The notes under the pieces were generated by a model that saw only the letters and a program-made list of their open reading frames with translations, was not told where the DNA came from and did no database searches. A program made the translations under genes and the position numbers. Of a DNA stretch of 23,091 bases, positions 1-8,489 are shown piece by piece; the stretch's first letter is position 1, and every line of letters begins with the position of its first letter. Origin of the DNA: Prolixibacteraceae bacterium (GTDB taxonomy: Bacteria; Bacteroidota; Bacteroidia; Bacteroidales; Prolixibacteraceae); assembly GCA_017998095.1 (NCBI GenBank), contig JAGODU010000058.1, forward strand, positions 1-23,091. The letters are read 5' to 3'.

Positions 1-134
1 TAATAACCCTGGCCTTTAGGCCGGGGTAAGCATGAACGCCTGACAACATGGGCTTTAGCCCTAACAGACGAAGTTTACTCCCTGTCATATTCACATTGTT
101 CCTAATTTCATTAGGTCGGGACTACCAATGACAG
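1..134. repeat. Cluster of inverted repeats, possible REP/BIME-like element
   Basis: No gene is visible here, but the stretch is full of inverted repeats. Hairpin 1 spans 6-27: a 9-bp GC-rich stem (one G-T pair) around a TTTA loop at 15-18. Hairpin 2 spans 50-61: GGGC and GCCC around a second TTTA loop. A third perfect hairpin, CCTAAT-TTC-ATTAGG, lies at 101-115. It is flanked by a longer-range 7-bp inverted repeat, CTGTCAT at 82-88 and ATGACAG at 128-134. Two GC-rich stems with the same TTTA loop in AT-rich DNA resemble repetitive extragenic palindromes mobilised by REP-associated transposases. Hairpin 1 could instead be the terminator of a gene left of the window, but it lacks a following T-run. 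The repeats are seen directly; the REP reading is inference. Confidence 0.45.
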
Positions 135-263
135 CAAAACAACCGCACACCTCTAACCCAAAAAATATCTTTCAGAAATAAAAAGAATGTGAAAGAATAA
201 TAAATAAAAAAATTTTCTGAACAATATATCAGTAAATTTACATAATCATAAATTCCAATAATT

Positions 264-449
264 ATGAAACTACCCAATTGTTTATTTTTCTTTTTCCTGA
301 TAGTTTTTATCGCTTGCGACAAAGGCGATAGCTGGACAAACAACAATGAAGAAATTAAAACCGGCGATTATTCAGGATTGATTGTGAAAAGCTATGACAC
401 AATTATTGCCGGCGGATATCACATGCTGAGAGAATTCAGTCTGGATTAA
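264..449 (+). CDS. Very short putative lipoprotein, possibly a truncated gene
   Basis: This frame encodes 61 residues. It opens with a short charged N-terminus, a phenylalanine-rich hydrophobic core and a lipobox-like FIAC with the cysteine at residue 18, followed by Asp-Lys-Gly. That pattern predicts a signal peptidase II-processed lipoprotein. Only about 43 residues follow the cysteine. The chain stops at TAA in what could be the start of a folded domain, so it may be the N-terminal stub of a longer lipoprotein. Another frame stays open for about 20 codons past the stop (to a TAA near 510), which would fit a frameshift but could be chance. A TAAATTTA at 233-240 could be a -7 box. I do not recognise a family. 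Confidence 0.5.
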   Translation: MKLPNCLFFFFLIVFIACDKGDSWTNNNEEIKTGDYSGLIVKSYDTIIAGGYHMLREFSLD

Positions 450-623
450 GCTTGGCATTAAAAATACTATCGATTTTATAGTTATTGAATCTGCTATACA
501 AAAGTAATTTCATTAAAAGCTTTATGCAATAAAAATATTTCCTAAATCATACATTACAAGACAAATAAGTATTATTTTTATTAAAGTTGAATAAAAGCAA
601 ATTTTATTACTAATTAACTAATT
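450..623. other. AT-rich intergenic spacer
   Basis: This is a very AT-rich spacer between the short lipoprotein and the outer-membrane protein gene. No additional gene, strong hairpin or good promoter match is visible. The only possible remnant is the short open frame continuing from the upstream gene to about 510. Confidence 0.4.
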
Positions 624-1103
624 ATGAAGAAAATAATAATACTTGCTTTATTAATTATTGCTTCTTTCATTGAAGTAAAAGCTGCTGACCCGATGTTTAT
701 CAAAGGTGATAAGGTGATAAATATAGGTGCCGGTCTTGAATATTGGCGATTCCCTATAACTATTTCAGGTGAATATTGTGTTGCTGACGGTATTTTAGAT
801 AAAGCATCAGTAGGCTTTGGCCTATATGGCGGAATTGGAATTAACTGGGGTTACCGTGCTACTTATGACCCTAATCTTTCCTTCCTGGCCGGTGTAAGAG
901 GTTCTTTTCATTACCCATTGTTGAAAAAGCTTGACACCTACGCAGGATTAAGTTTGGGAATGGACACTTGGTATTATAACAACTGGTTAAGAATGGGCGG
1001 ATTTATTGGTGCCCGCTATCAGTTAACTGATTTTTTCCATTTATACGGAGAACTGGGATCGGGACTTGGAAATCTCAATTTAGGAATTGCTTTGAAATTC
1101 TGA
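624..1103 (+). CDS. Small outer-membrane beta-barrel protein
   Basis: The product has 159 residues. Residues 1-20 form a Sec signal peptide (MKK, hydrophobic core, then VKA before Ala-Asp-Pro). The mature part is rich in Gly, Tyr, Trp and Phe in alternating patterns, such as INIGAGLEYWRF and VGFGLYGGIGINWG, with short turns. It ends in IALKF, and a C-terminal Phe on the last strand is the usual recognition signal for outer-membrane barrel assembly. Six to eight strands are plausible. It lies alone, downstream of the short lipoprotein and converging on ftcD about 70 bp away. A specific function cannot be assigned. The barrel call is inference from composition and the terminal residue, without a family match. 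Confidence 0.7.
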   Translation: MKKIIILALLIIASFIEVKAADPMFIKGDKVINIGAGLEYWRFPITISGEYCVADGILDKASVGFGLYGGIGINWGYRATYDPNLSFLAGVRGSFHYPLLKKLDTYAGLSLGMDTWYYNNWLRMGGFIGARYQLTDFFHLYGELGSGLGNLNLGIALKF

Positions 1104-1171
1104 TTATCCTTTGATATTAGTAATTTAGACAAGACCCTTTAGTATAATTCAATAAACTTGTGTATAGTAGC

Positions 1172-2872
1172 TTACTTGTTGCAAATCTTTTCTATTACTA
1201 AGTTTAAAATATCAGATTCCATTATAACAGCTTTATTTTCAAGCTCAACAGCCTCATCCATATATTGTGATGCCAATTCTTTATCAGCCATACCGGCAAT
1301 ATTAATTCTGACGTTTAGTCCGGCTCCTGCAACAGCTGCTCGTGCTGCAATAGCACCAACCCCGGCATCAGAAACAGAATTTGGATTTCCTGATTCAGCC
1401 ATAGCTTTTATCACTTCCATTGAAGCGTAGCTTAACCTCATTGTATGCAATGGAATTTCAATAGCATTAATAACAGATTTTTGTATTGCTTCTTTTCTGA
1501 TCTCTATTTCCTGCTGAGATTTCTTTGGAAGCTGAAGGGCTTTCATATAATCATTATAAGCATTGGTATCTTCATCTATAAGCTTCAGCAGCTGCTCATA
1601 AAAGTTTTTACCTTTTACTGCCCAATCAGAAAAATATTCCCACTTATCATCCCAGCCTTTTTTGTGAGATGAAAGGTTTGCAACCATTGTTCCCAGCGCT
1701 GCACCAAGTGCACCTAACAGCGCAGAAACAGAACCTCCTCCCGGTGTCGGTGATTCAGAAGCAGTAAGACGGGTAAAACCTGCCAGAGTGTTTTCAGCAA
1801 GCTTATTCTCCTGAAAATCAGAAATCATGTATTCTATAATTCTTTCTTTTGGATTGAATGGAGTAAGCTCATCAAGACCAAGTGATTTTATTGCAATTTT
1901 TATAATCTCGTCATCGGGGATACCGATTGAACGATGTTGTTTTTTTAGAAAATAAGTGCCTGCATCAAGCATTGCCTGTAGAGGAATTAACCCTATAAGT
2001 TCCGATCCTGTTACTCTTACACCTCTTATGGCAGCACGTTCACAGGCAGCTTCGAAGACTGCATGAACAGAAGACAATGTTATGTCTGTGATATTAAAAG
2101 ACAGCTGCGAAATACCGTATTCTTCGATATACCAGCCTATACCTTTAACCCCTTTCAACATTCCCGGTTCATAAACAAGTTCTCCGTTTTCATCTTTAAC
2201 AGGTATACCGGTTAAGGGATTACCTATTCTTTTAACCCTTCCTTTTTCTCTGATATCAAAAGCAATAGAATTAGCAATACGGGTTGATGAAGTATTCAGG
2301 TTTATGTTATACGCTATAAGGAAATTACGGGCACCGACTGCTATAGCTCCGGCATTGGCAACCATCGCATTGAATTCGGCGGGTCCAAAGTCAGGTTTCC
2401 ATTCCGGATCAGTAAGCTTCTCCGGAAGACCCTCATATTCTCCTGAGCGACAATTGGCAAGGTTTCTCCTTTTCTCCTCGGAAGCAGCATACTCATAAAG
2501 ATAAACAGGGATATTAAGTTCGCTGCCAATACGCTTGCCAAGGTTTTCAGCATAAACAACAGTTTCTTCCATTGTTATACCCGACAATGGAATCAGGGGC
2601 AAAACATCAGTAGCACCAAATCGTGGATGTTCACCTTTGTGCTTTCTCATATCAATCAGGCCCGATGCCATTTTCACAGCTTTAAATGCAGCTTCACAAA
2701 CAGCATCAGGTGTTCCTGCAAAAGTGATAACCGTTCTGTTGGTTGCTTTTCCCGGATCTACATTCAATAGCCGGACTCCCTCAACAGACCTGATTTCTTC
2801 AGCAATCCTGTTTATGATGTTCATATCACGTCCTTCGCTGAAATTAGGAACACATTCTATCAGCTTTTCCAT
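1172..2872 (-). CDS. ftcD: Bifunctional glutamate formimidoyltransferase / formiminotetrahydrofolate cyclodeaminase
   Basis: This enzyme ends histidine breakdown. It moves the formimino group from N-formimino-L-glutamate to tetrahydrofolate, releasing glutamate, then cyclises the product to 5,10-methenyl-THF with loss of ammonia. The 566 residues hold both domains. The transferase domain (about 1-330) starts with ECVPNFSEGRD and carries KGEHPRFGATD, with His82 at the position of the catalytic histidine of the mammalian enzyme. The cyclodeaminase domain begins near residue 357 with FTRLTASESPTPGGGSVSA. The length is close to the mammalian fused enzyme, whereas many bacteria have the domains on separate genes or lack the second. 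It is the last gene of the hut operon, starting 2 bp after the hutI stop. Such a fusion makes hutG or hutF unnecessary. Confidence 0.95.
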   Translation of the reverse strand: MEKLIECVPNFSEGRDMNIINRIAEEIRSVEGVRLLNVDPGKATNRTVITFAGTPDAVCEAAFKAVKMASGLIDMRKHKGEHPRFGATDVLPLIPLSGITMEETVVYAENLGKRIGSELNIPVYLYEYAASEEKRRNLANCRSGEYEGLPEKLTDPEWKPDFGPAEFNAMVANAGAIAVGARNFLIAYNINLNTSSTRIANSIAFDIREKGRVKRIGNPLTGIPVKDENGELVYEPGMLKGVKGIGWYIEEYGISQLSFNITDITLSSVHAVFEAACERAAIRGVRVTGSELIGLIPLQAMLDAGTYFLKKQHRSIGIPDDEIIKIAIKSLGLDELTPFNPKERIIEYMISDFQENKLAENTLAGFTRLTASESPTPGGGSVSALLGALGAALGTMVANLSSHKKGWDDKWEYFSDWAVKGKNFYEQLLKLIDEDTNAYNDYMKALQLPKKSQQEIEIRKEAIQKSVINAIEIPLHTMRLSYASMEVIKAMAESGNPNSVSDAGVGAIAARAAVAGAGLNVRINIAGMADKELASQYMDEAVELENKAVIMESDILNLVIEKICNK

Positions 2873-2874
2873 AA

Positions 2875-4116
2875 TTAGTTTCTGGTTTTATTGACAACAC
2901 TAAATCCTTTTTTCCAAACATAAACAGGAGCCAATCTCCCCTGATTGTAAAGTATTTCTTTATAATTATCAACCTTAAATGCAACTATATCTGCAGGGAA
3001 TCCTTCTTTAATGATACCCCTTTCATTTAATTTCAATGCAGCAGCTGCCCGGTATGTTATTGCTGAAAATACTTCAGCAGTTGTAAGTTTCTCTTTAATT
3101 GCCAGAACTGAAGCTTCAGTGATAAGGTTTCCCATAGGAGCTGAACCTGCATTCCAGTCAGATGCGATGACTAAAGAAGCACCTGAATCGAGTATTTTTC
3201 TTGCCGGAGCAAAAGGTTCACCAAGTCCCAAAGAGGATCCCGGAAGAACGACCGGGAAAACATCACTTCTGGAAAGTATTTTTATATCAGCATCATTTGC
3301 TGATTCAAGATGATCAATACTTAATGCTCCTACCCTTCTTGCAAGTCCTGCTATTCCGGAAGAAAACTGACCTCCATGAATTATAATATCAAAGCCCAAT
3401 GATTTGACTTTATTTAGAAAAATCTCAGCATCCTCTTCTTTAAATGCCCCTTTATCTACAAAAATATCTACCCTTGAAGAAAGGTTATTTTTACTTACCT
3501 GAGGTAACAATTCTCTGATAATATTATCAAGATATTGTGTCTCATTTCCTTTAAAGTCGGAAGGAAGCACATGTGCAGCAAGACAAGTAGAAATAAGTTC
3601 AGCTGATGTTCCTTCTTTGGCTTTTTTTATTGATTTAAGAATTTTAAGTTCATGTTCTGTTGAAAGACCATATCCGCTTTTAACTTCAATAACAGTAACT
3701 CCTTGTCGCAGCAATTCGTTTGCCCTGCCTGCAATAAGCTCTACAAGTTCACTTTCATCAGCTTTCCTGGTGTCATTAACTGTTTTCCAAATACCTCCAC
3801 CTTGATTTGCTATTTCCAAATAGCTTAACCCCTGCAGACGTTTGTTAAAATCATCGGCACGGGAGCCTGCCCAGCAAATATGAGTATGTGCATCAATAAA
3901 ACCGGGAAGAGCAACATAACTAGTATTCAGACGTTGAACTTCAGTTGGATTATAACCTCTCTCAAGATCTTTAAAATTGCCAATTTTTATGATTTGCCCA
4001 TTACTGCACAATACTCCGGCATCAGGAATTATTTCAAGTTTATCATCTGTCAACGCCCCTTTAAGAGGGAGGTTGTCCATTGTCAGTAGTTGTTTAAAAG
4101 GACCTATAAGTTTCAT
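2875..4116 (-). CDS. hutI: Imidazolonepropionase
   Basis: This is the third enzyme of histidine degradation, hydrolysing 4-imidazolone-5-propanoate to N-formimino-L-glutamate in the cytoplasm. The 413-residue length is normal. Metal-dependent amidohydrolase features are in order: PGFIDAHTHICWAGSRADDF with the metal-binding His77 and His79, LAAHVLPSDF in mid-protein, IIHGGQFSSG, IDHLESA, and the C-terminal ASDWNAGSAPMGNL that carries the conserved metal-site Asp. It is third in the hut operon, 93 bp after the end of hutU and 2 bp before ftcD. The ATG at 4114-4116 fits the usual N-terminus (MKLIGPFKQLLTM). Confidence 0.96.
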   Translation of the reverse strand: MKLIGPFKQLLTMDNLPLKGALTDDKLEIIPDAGVLCSNGQIIKIGNFKDLERGYNPTEVQRLNTSYVALPGFIDAHTHICWAGSRADDFNKRLQGLSYLEIANQGGGIWKTVNDTRKADESELVELIAGRANELLRQGVTVIEVKSGYGLSTEHELKILKSIKKAKEGTSAELISTCLAAHVLPSDFKGNETQYLDNIIRELLPQVSKNNLSSRVDIFVDKGAFKEEDAEIFLNKVKSLGFDIIIHGGQFSSGIAGLARRVGALSIDHLESANDADIKILSRSDVFPVVLPGSSLGLGEPFAPARKILDSGASLVIASDWNAGSAPMGNLITEASVLAIKEKLTTAEVFSAITYRAAAALKLNERGIIKEGFPADIVAFKVDNYKEILYNQGRLAPVYVWKKGFSVVNKTRN

Positions 4117-4209
4117 CAGTTTAAATTTTGTTGTTTTATAGCCTGACAGAACCCGCCGATATTAACATCCTTCAGCATATATGGCGAACTATCCGGGATT
4201 TTTTTATTA
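4117..4209 (-). other. Intra-operon spacer between hutU and hutI with bulged inverted repeat
   Basis: This is the only real gap in the hut operon; the other junctions overlap by 23 bp or are separated by 2 bp. It contains a bulged inverted repeat, CGCC-g-ATAT at 4154-4162 and ATATGGCG at 4179-4186, around a 16-nt loop. No T-run follows on the minus strand, so it is not a convincing terminator. It could be an mRNA processing or stability element, or chance. Confidence 0.25.
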
Positions 4210-5880
4210 CTACAAATATAAACCAAAAGCTGTCCTTTTTTCAACTGCAATATCATAACCTGCATCAGCATGTCGGAAAATTCCCATTGCCGGATCATTA
4301 TAAAGCACTCTTGACAAACACCGGCCTGCTCTTTCAGTTCCATCGGCAACGACTACCATTCCTGCATGTTGTGAAAAGCCAATTCCCACTCCACCTCCGT
4401 GATGAAAGGAAACCCATGTTGCGCCTCCGGCAGTATTTGCCATAAGATTAAGCAAAGGCCAGTCGGAAATTGCATCCGATCCGTCTTTCATTGCTTCAGT
4501 TTCCCGGTTAGGAGAAGCAACAGAACCACAGTCGAGATGATCTCTGCCAATAACTATCGGAGCTTTTACCTTACCTTTTTTTACCAGTTCATTAAAAAGA
4601 AGGCCAGCCTTTTCACGCTCTCCCATTCCCAGCCAGCATATCCTTCCCGGAAGACCCTGAAATGCAACTTTTTTCTCAGCTTCGGTAAGCCAGTTAATCA
4701 GATGTTTGTTTTCCGGGAAAATATCCATCAAAGCCTTATCTGTTTCAATGATATCTTCCGGATCACCCGAAAGTGCTACCCATCTGAAAGGACCTTTGCC
4801 TTCACAGAAAAGGGGACGTATAAATTCAGGTACAAAACCATTGTAGCTAAATGCTTTTTCTTCCCCACCCTGCTTTGCAAACTCACGTAAATTATTCCCA
4901 TAGTCAAAAGTGATGCTCCCCCTTTTCTTCATTTCAAGCATAAATCCGACATGTCGTGCCATACTTTTTAATGAGCGACTTCTGTATTCAGAAGGATTTA
5001 TTACTCTAAGCCGGTATGCTTCTTTTAATGATAATCCTGCAGGAATATATCCGTTTAAAGGATCATGTGCTGAGGTCTGGTCAGTAAGTATATCAGGGAT
5101 GACATTGTCCTTTAGCAGCTTTTCCAGAACATCTCCAATATCACCTGTCAACCCTACAGAAATAGCTTCTCCTTTAGCTTTAGAGGAAATAATCCATTCT
5201 TTGGCAAGCTCATAATCATCTGTCATCCTGTCGAGATAATTTGTTTTAATTCTCTTCTTTATTCTCTCAGCATCAACATCAACACCAAGGAATGTAGCAC
5301 CGGCCATTTTAGCAGCAAGAGGCTGAGCTCCGCCCATTCCACCCAATCCGCCGGAAACAATAAGTTTGTGCTGAAGATTACCATTGAAATATTTCTTTCC
5401 ACATTCAGCGAAAGTTTCATAAGTGCCATGCAGAATACCCTGAGAACCAATATATATCCAGCTTCCAGCTGTCATTTGTCCATACATGATAAGCCCTCTT
5501 GACTTCAATTCGTTGAAGTAATCCCAGTCAGCCCATGCCGGAACAAGATTACTGTTGGCAATCAGTACCCTTGGAGCCTGTGGATGGGTACGAACAAGTC
5601 CAACAGGCTTGCCCGACTGAATTAACAGTGAGTGATCCTCATCCATTTCAAGAAGAACTCTGATAATCTCCTTTACTGCCTCAGGATTTCGTGCGGCCTG
5701 ACCTGTTCCCCCATATACAATAAGGTTTTCGGGGTCTTCGGCTACTTCAGCATTAAGATTGTTGAGCAGCATGCGAAGAGGAGCTTCAGTTTGCCATGAA
5801 AGTGCATTCAGCTTTTCGCCAACCGGTGAAAAATAATTTGGATGGGATGCATATCGTTTAATAAATTCCAAATATTTCAT
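4210..5880 (-). CDS. hutU: Urocanate hydratase (urocanase)
   Basis: This is the second enzyme of histidine degradation, an NAD+-dependent hydratase converting urocanate to 4-imidazolone-5-propanoate. With the chosen start it has 556 residues, the usual bacterial length. Visible signatures are [11 protein letters not shown] near the N-terminus, [19 protein letters not shown], the glycine-rich NAD-binding [30 protein letters not shown], and the urocanase signature [16 protein letters not shown] containing the active-site cysteine. It ends in the family's [28 protein letters not shown] and [10 protein letters not shown] blocks. I chose the ATG at 5878-5880 (MKYLEF), which overlaps the hutH end by 23 bp. 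An ATG at 5889 and a TTG at 5901 in the same frame are alternatives. It is second in the hut operon. Confidence 0.96.
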   Translation of the reverse strand: MKYLEFIKRYASHPNYFSPVGEKLNALSWQTEAPLRMLLNNLNAEVAEDPENLIVYGGTGQAARNPEAVKEIIRVLLEMDEDHSLLIQSGKPVGLVRTHPQAPRVLIANSNLVPAWADWDYFNELKSRGLIMYGQMTAGSWIYIGSQGILHGTYETFAECGKKYFNGNLQHKLIVSGGLGGMGGAQPLAAKMAGATFLGVDVDAERIKKRIKTNYLDRMTDDYELAKEWIISSKAKGEAISVGLTGDIGDVLEKLLKDNVIPDILTDQTSAHDPLNGYIPAGLSLKEAYRLRVINPSEYRSRSLKSMARHVGFMLEMKKRGSITFDYGNNLREFAKQGGEEKAFSYNGFVPEFIRPLFCEGKGPFRWVALSGDPEDIIETDKALMDIFPENKHLINWLTEAEKKVAFQGLPGRICWLGMGEREKAGLLFNELVKKGKVKAPIVIGRDHLDCGSVASPNRETEAMKDGSDAISDWPLLNLMANTAGGATWVSFHHGGGVGIGFSQHAGMVVVADGTERAGRCLSRVLYNDPAMGIFRHADAGYDIAVEKRTAFGLYL

Positions 5881-7468
5881 GTTTTTCATTTTTAAAGTCA
5901 ATATTGTTTTGTTTTGCCACCTTGTTCAGGTAATGAATCAATTGCTTCGATCTTACCAACTTAATTGCTTCTTCAATGTCGGGCATATAAATACGATCTT
6001 TATCGGCAAAAGAAATATGCTTTCGGATAAAGCTATGAGCCTCATTGATCAAAATTCCGGAACTCATTGGTTTTCTGAAATCGAATCCCTGGGCTGCAGT
6101 AATAAGTTCAATGGCAAGCACCTTTTCAAGGTTTCCAATTATCCTGAGTGTCTTGCGTGCACCAATAGAACCCATGCTGACATGGTCTTCCTGTCCGAGA
6201 GATGTTGGTATACTATCGGCGCTGGCTGGAAAACAAAGGCTTTTATTTTCACTTACCAATGCAGCTGAAGTATATTGCATAATCATAAATCCGGAGTTTA
6301 GCCCCGTATGCTCCATTAGCAATTTAGGTAAACCCGGGACACTTTCAATAAGTGAAAGATATATCCTTCGGTCAGAAATATTACCTAACTCAGAAGCAGC
6401 AAGTCCGGCATAATCTATTGGCAAAGCAATAGGCTGCCCATGGAAATGACCACCGGTGATAGTCTTTTCTTCAGAAAAGATTATTGGATTATCTGTTACA
6501 GAATTAATTTCAGTGTGAATAATTTCCTTAAGGTGCAACCATGCATTACGTGAAGCACCGTGCACCTGTGGTATGCATCTCAGTGAATACGGATCCTGAA
6601 CTCTGGTGCAATTCTTATGAGACACCATGATCTCAGAATTTTCAAGAAGCCTCCTCATCCTTTCAGCTACATAAATGCAGCCTGAATATGGTCGCAATGA
6701 ATGAAGCTCCTCATCAAAACTTTTACCTGATGCAAGCATTGCTTCAACATTCATTGCACCAATAATGTCAGCATGATCAAGGCAATTCTGAAATCTTTCA
6801 ATAATCTTAATGGCATGGGCGCTCATAAACTGAGTGCCGTTGATTAAAGCAAGCCCTTCCTTGGATTTCAGTTCCACAGGATTGAGTTTAAAAACTTTCA
6901 AAATCTCAGCAGAAGGTTTAATATTTCCCTTAAACCAGACTTTACCCAGGCCTATCAGAGGAAGAAAAAGATGAGCCAGCGGAGCAAGATCACCGGAAGC
7001 ACCAACAGAGCCTTGTTCAGGCACACAAGGAATAACATCGTTATCAATATGCCAGATAATTCTGTCGATGGTTTCTTCTGAAATGCCGGAATAACCAAGA
7101 GCCAGAGAATGAACTTTAAGGATAAGCATCAGCTTTGAAATTTCCTTTTCAACAAAATCTCCTACACCAACACTATGGCTCATCAGCAGGTTGTATTGCA
7201 ATGCTTTTGTATCTTCCTCACTTATATGGGAAGTACACAAAGATCCAAAGCCGGTATTAATGCCATAGACAGTGTTGTGATTATGAACTATATTTTCAAC
7301 TACCTGCCTGTTTTTAAGAATCTTATTCCGGGTTTCAGGAGAAACAACACCCTTTATTTTCCCATTTGCAATATTCAGGGCAATTCCTGTACTGAGATCA
7401 TCCTCTCCATATTTGAAATAAGATTCATGCATGTTTTGTGTCATAACTGAAAGTCTGTTTGAAATCAT
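5858..7468 (-). CDS. hutH: Histidine ammonia-lyase (histidase)
   Basis: This enzyme removes ammonia from L-histidine to give urocanate, the committing step of the pathway. The frame gives 536 residues. The MIO cofactor triad is present as Ala157-Ser158-Gly159 in [15 protein letters not shown]; those three residues cyclise autocatalytically to the electrophilic group. [11 protein letters not shown], the NGTQFMSAH block, [14 protein letters not shown] and SVTDNPIIF are also typical. The triad sits about 15 residues later than in well-studied histidases (142-144), so the true start may be Met13 (near 7432, MHESYFKY) or Met9 (7444). It is the first gene of the hut operon, and its end overlaps hutU. 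Confidence 0.95.
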   Translation of the reverse strand: MISNRLSVMTQNMHESYFKYGEDDLSTGIALNIANGKIKGVVSPETRNKILKNRQVVENIVHNHNTVYGINTGFGSLCTSHISEEDTKALQYNLLMSHSVGVGDFVEKEISKLMLILKVHSLALGYSGISEETIDRIIWHIDNDVIPCVPEQGSVGASGDLAPLAHLFLPLIGLGKVWFKGNIKPSAEILKVFKLNPVELKSKEGLALINGTQFMSAHAIKIIERFQNCLDHADIIGAMNVEAMLASGKSFDEELHSLRPYSGCIYVAERMRRLLENSEIMVSHKNCTRVQDPYSLRCIPQVHGASRNAWLHLKEIIHTEINSVTDNPIIFSEEKTITGGHFHGQPIALPIDYAGLAASELGNISDRRIYLSLIESVPGLPKLLMEHTGLNSGFMIMQYTSAALVSENKSLCFPASADSIPTSLGQEDHVSMGSIGARKTLRIIGNLEKVLAIELITAAQGFDFRKPMSSGILINEAHSFIRKHISFADKDRIYMPDIEEAIKLVRSKQLIHYLNKVAKQNNIDFKNEKHEIFGIY

Positions 7469-7494
7469 TTAAAAAAGGACTGTATTTCAAAAAG

Positions 7495-7525
7495 AAAAGT
7501 TACGCTATTGAAAAAAATATGGAAA
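7495..7525 (-). promoter_or_regulatory. Candidate Bacteroidota-type promoter of the hut operon
   Basis: Read on the minus strand there is TTTC (7522-7525), 19 nt, then TAACTTTT (7495-7502). This is close to the Bacteroidota consensus of TTTG, about 19-21 nt, TAnnTTTG, with one mismatch in each box. It lies 26 nt before the first possible hutH ATG and about 63 nt before the favoured internal one. In such AT-rich DNA this may be chance. Confidence 0.3.
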
Positions 7526-7544
7526 TGATAATTGTTAGTAATAA

Positions 7545-7802
7545 AAGTCGTCTCTCAGCCGTACCTCATTCGACCGTAGTAGAATATGGCAGGTCTTTGG
7601 TATTACTTTGGTAAGGATGAAGTTTGAAATAATTTTAACATCCACAGAAAGTGTATTGATTTTAATAAAACTATATACCATAAGCTATGAATAGAATCTT
7701 TTTTTCTTTTATTGTATTGGTAATTTCAGGAATGTATTTCTTGAAGCCGGCTATACCCTGAAAGAAATAGATGCTAAACTTGCAAAAGCTTACTCCGACT
7801 AA
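7545..7802 (+). pseudogene. Degenerate reading frame / gene remnant between hutH and gpx
   Basis: No intact gene is visible in 7469-7866, but one frame is open from 7545 to a TAA at 7800-7802 with a single internal stop (TAG at 7692-7694). Its last 19 residues, EAGYTLKEIDAKLAKAYSD, read like a genuine C-terminus. In a second frame an ATG at 7687 starts MNRIFFSFIVLVISG, a plausible signal peptide, which then stops at 7759-7761. A one-base slip near 7725-7740 would join this signal peptide to the convincing C-terminus and give a protein of about 39 residues. I read this as a frameshifted or decayed gene. The family is not recognised, and chance is possible. Confidence 0.35.
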
Positions 7803-7866
7803 TTAGATGTTTTTTAAAACATTAATTATTAAGATTTGTTTTATATGAAATTAAAATCTTAAAAAA

Positions 7867-8394
7867 ATGAAACCAGTTTTAATATTTATTGCTTTGCTTA
7901 TATCAGGTGTTGGTTATTCACAAAACCCTGCAAGCATATATGATTTCACCGTTAAGGATATAAACGGGAAAGATTATCCTTTATCTCAGATAAAAGGTAA
8001 AAAGGTGATGATAGTAAATACAGCCTCTAAATGTGGATTTACTCCACAGTATAAGGATCTTGAAAAATTATACAAGGACTATCAGGATAAGAATTTTATA
8101 ATTATTGGATTTCCGGCCAATAATTTTATGAAACAAGAACCGGGAAGCAATGAAGAAATAGCAGAATTCTGCCAGTTAAATTATGGGGTTACATTTCCAA
8201 TGATGTCAAAGATTTCAGTAAAGGGAAATGATATTCATCCTTTATACAAATGGCTTACAACACAAGCCGGCAGTGAAGTAACCTGGAATTTTCAGAAGTT
8301 TTTGATAGATGAGAATGGTAAAGTTGTAAAATATTTCGCTCCAAATAAAAGTCCTTTATCAAAAGAAATAGTTTCATGGATTAAAGGGGAATAA
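7867..8394 (+). CDS. Exported thiol-type glutathione peroxidase
   Basis: The 175 residues have a thioredoxin-like fold of the glutathione peroxidase family, which reduces hydrogen peroxide and organic hydroperoxides. A signal peptide (1-19, ending GYSQ) predicts export to the periplasm. The catalytic tetrad is complete: Cys56 in NTASKCGFTPQY replaces selenocysteine, Gln90 lies in KQEPG, and Trp140-Asn141 lie in VTWNFQKF. Cys102 in EEIAEFCQLNYGVTFP matches the resolving cysteine of atypical two-Cys enzymes, so thioredoxin-like reductants are more likely partners than glutathione. The usual FPCNQF motif reads FPANNF here; the cysteine of that motif is not part of the tetrad. The ATG at 7867 gives a full signal peptide. 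The exported oligopeptidase gene follows 95 bp downstream. Confidence 0.92.
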   Translation: MKPVLIFIALLISGVGYSQNPASIYDFTVKDINGKDYPLSQIKGKKVMIVNTASKCGFTPQYKDLEKLYKDYQDKNFIIIGFPANNFMKQEPGSNEEIAEFCQLNYGVTFPMMSKISVKGNDIHPLYKWLTTQAGSEVTWNFQKFLIDENGKVVKYFAPNKSPLSKEIVSWIKGE

Positions 8395-8489
8395 TGATTT
8401 TTTAATAAAAATGACAAAAGTGTTTTTTCCAAATGAATTGAATTGATATATTTCGACCTCAAAATATTAAAAACCAATTACACATAATT

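Noticed and set aside
1104..1171. Bidirectional terminator between the convergent barrel protein and ftcD
   Set aside because: No stem of useful length followed by a T-run was found on either strand.
1158..1430. Plus-strand 90-codon frame opposite ftcD
   Set aside because: It lies wholly antisense to the well-supported cyclodeaminase domain and has a low-complexity, Ala/Ser-rich composition typical of a shadow frame.
4116..4349. Minus-strand frame overlapping the hutU end, considered as a frameshifted hutU C-terminus
   Set aside because: The main hutU frame ends [21 protein letters not shown], which aligns with the normal end of urocanases, so no frameshift is needed.
7867..8394. Peroxidase thought inactive because FPCNQF is changed to FPANNF
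   Set aside because: The catalytic Gln is the later one in QEPG, and Cys, Trp and Asn are also present, so the tetrad is complete.
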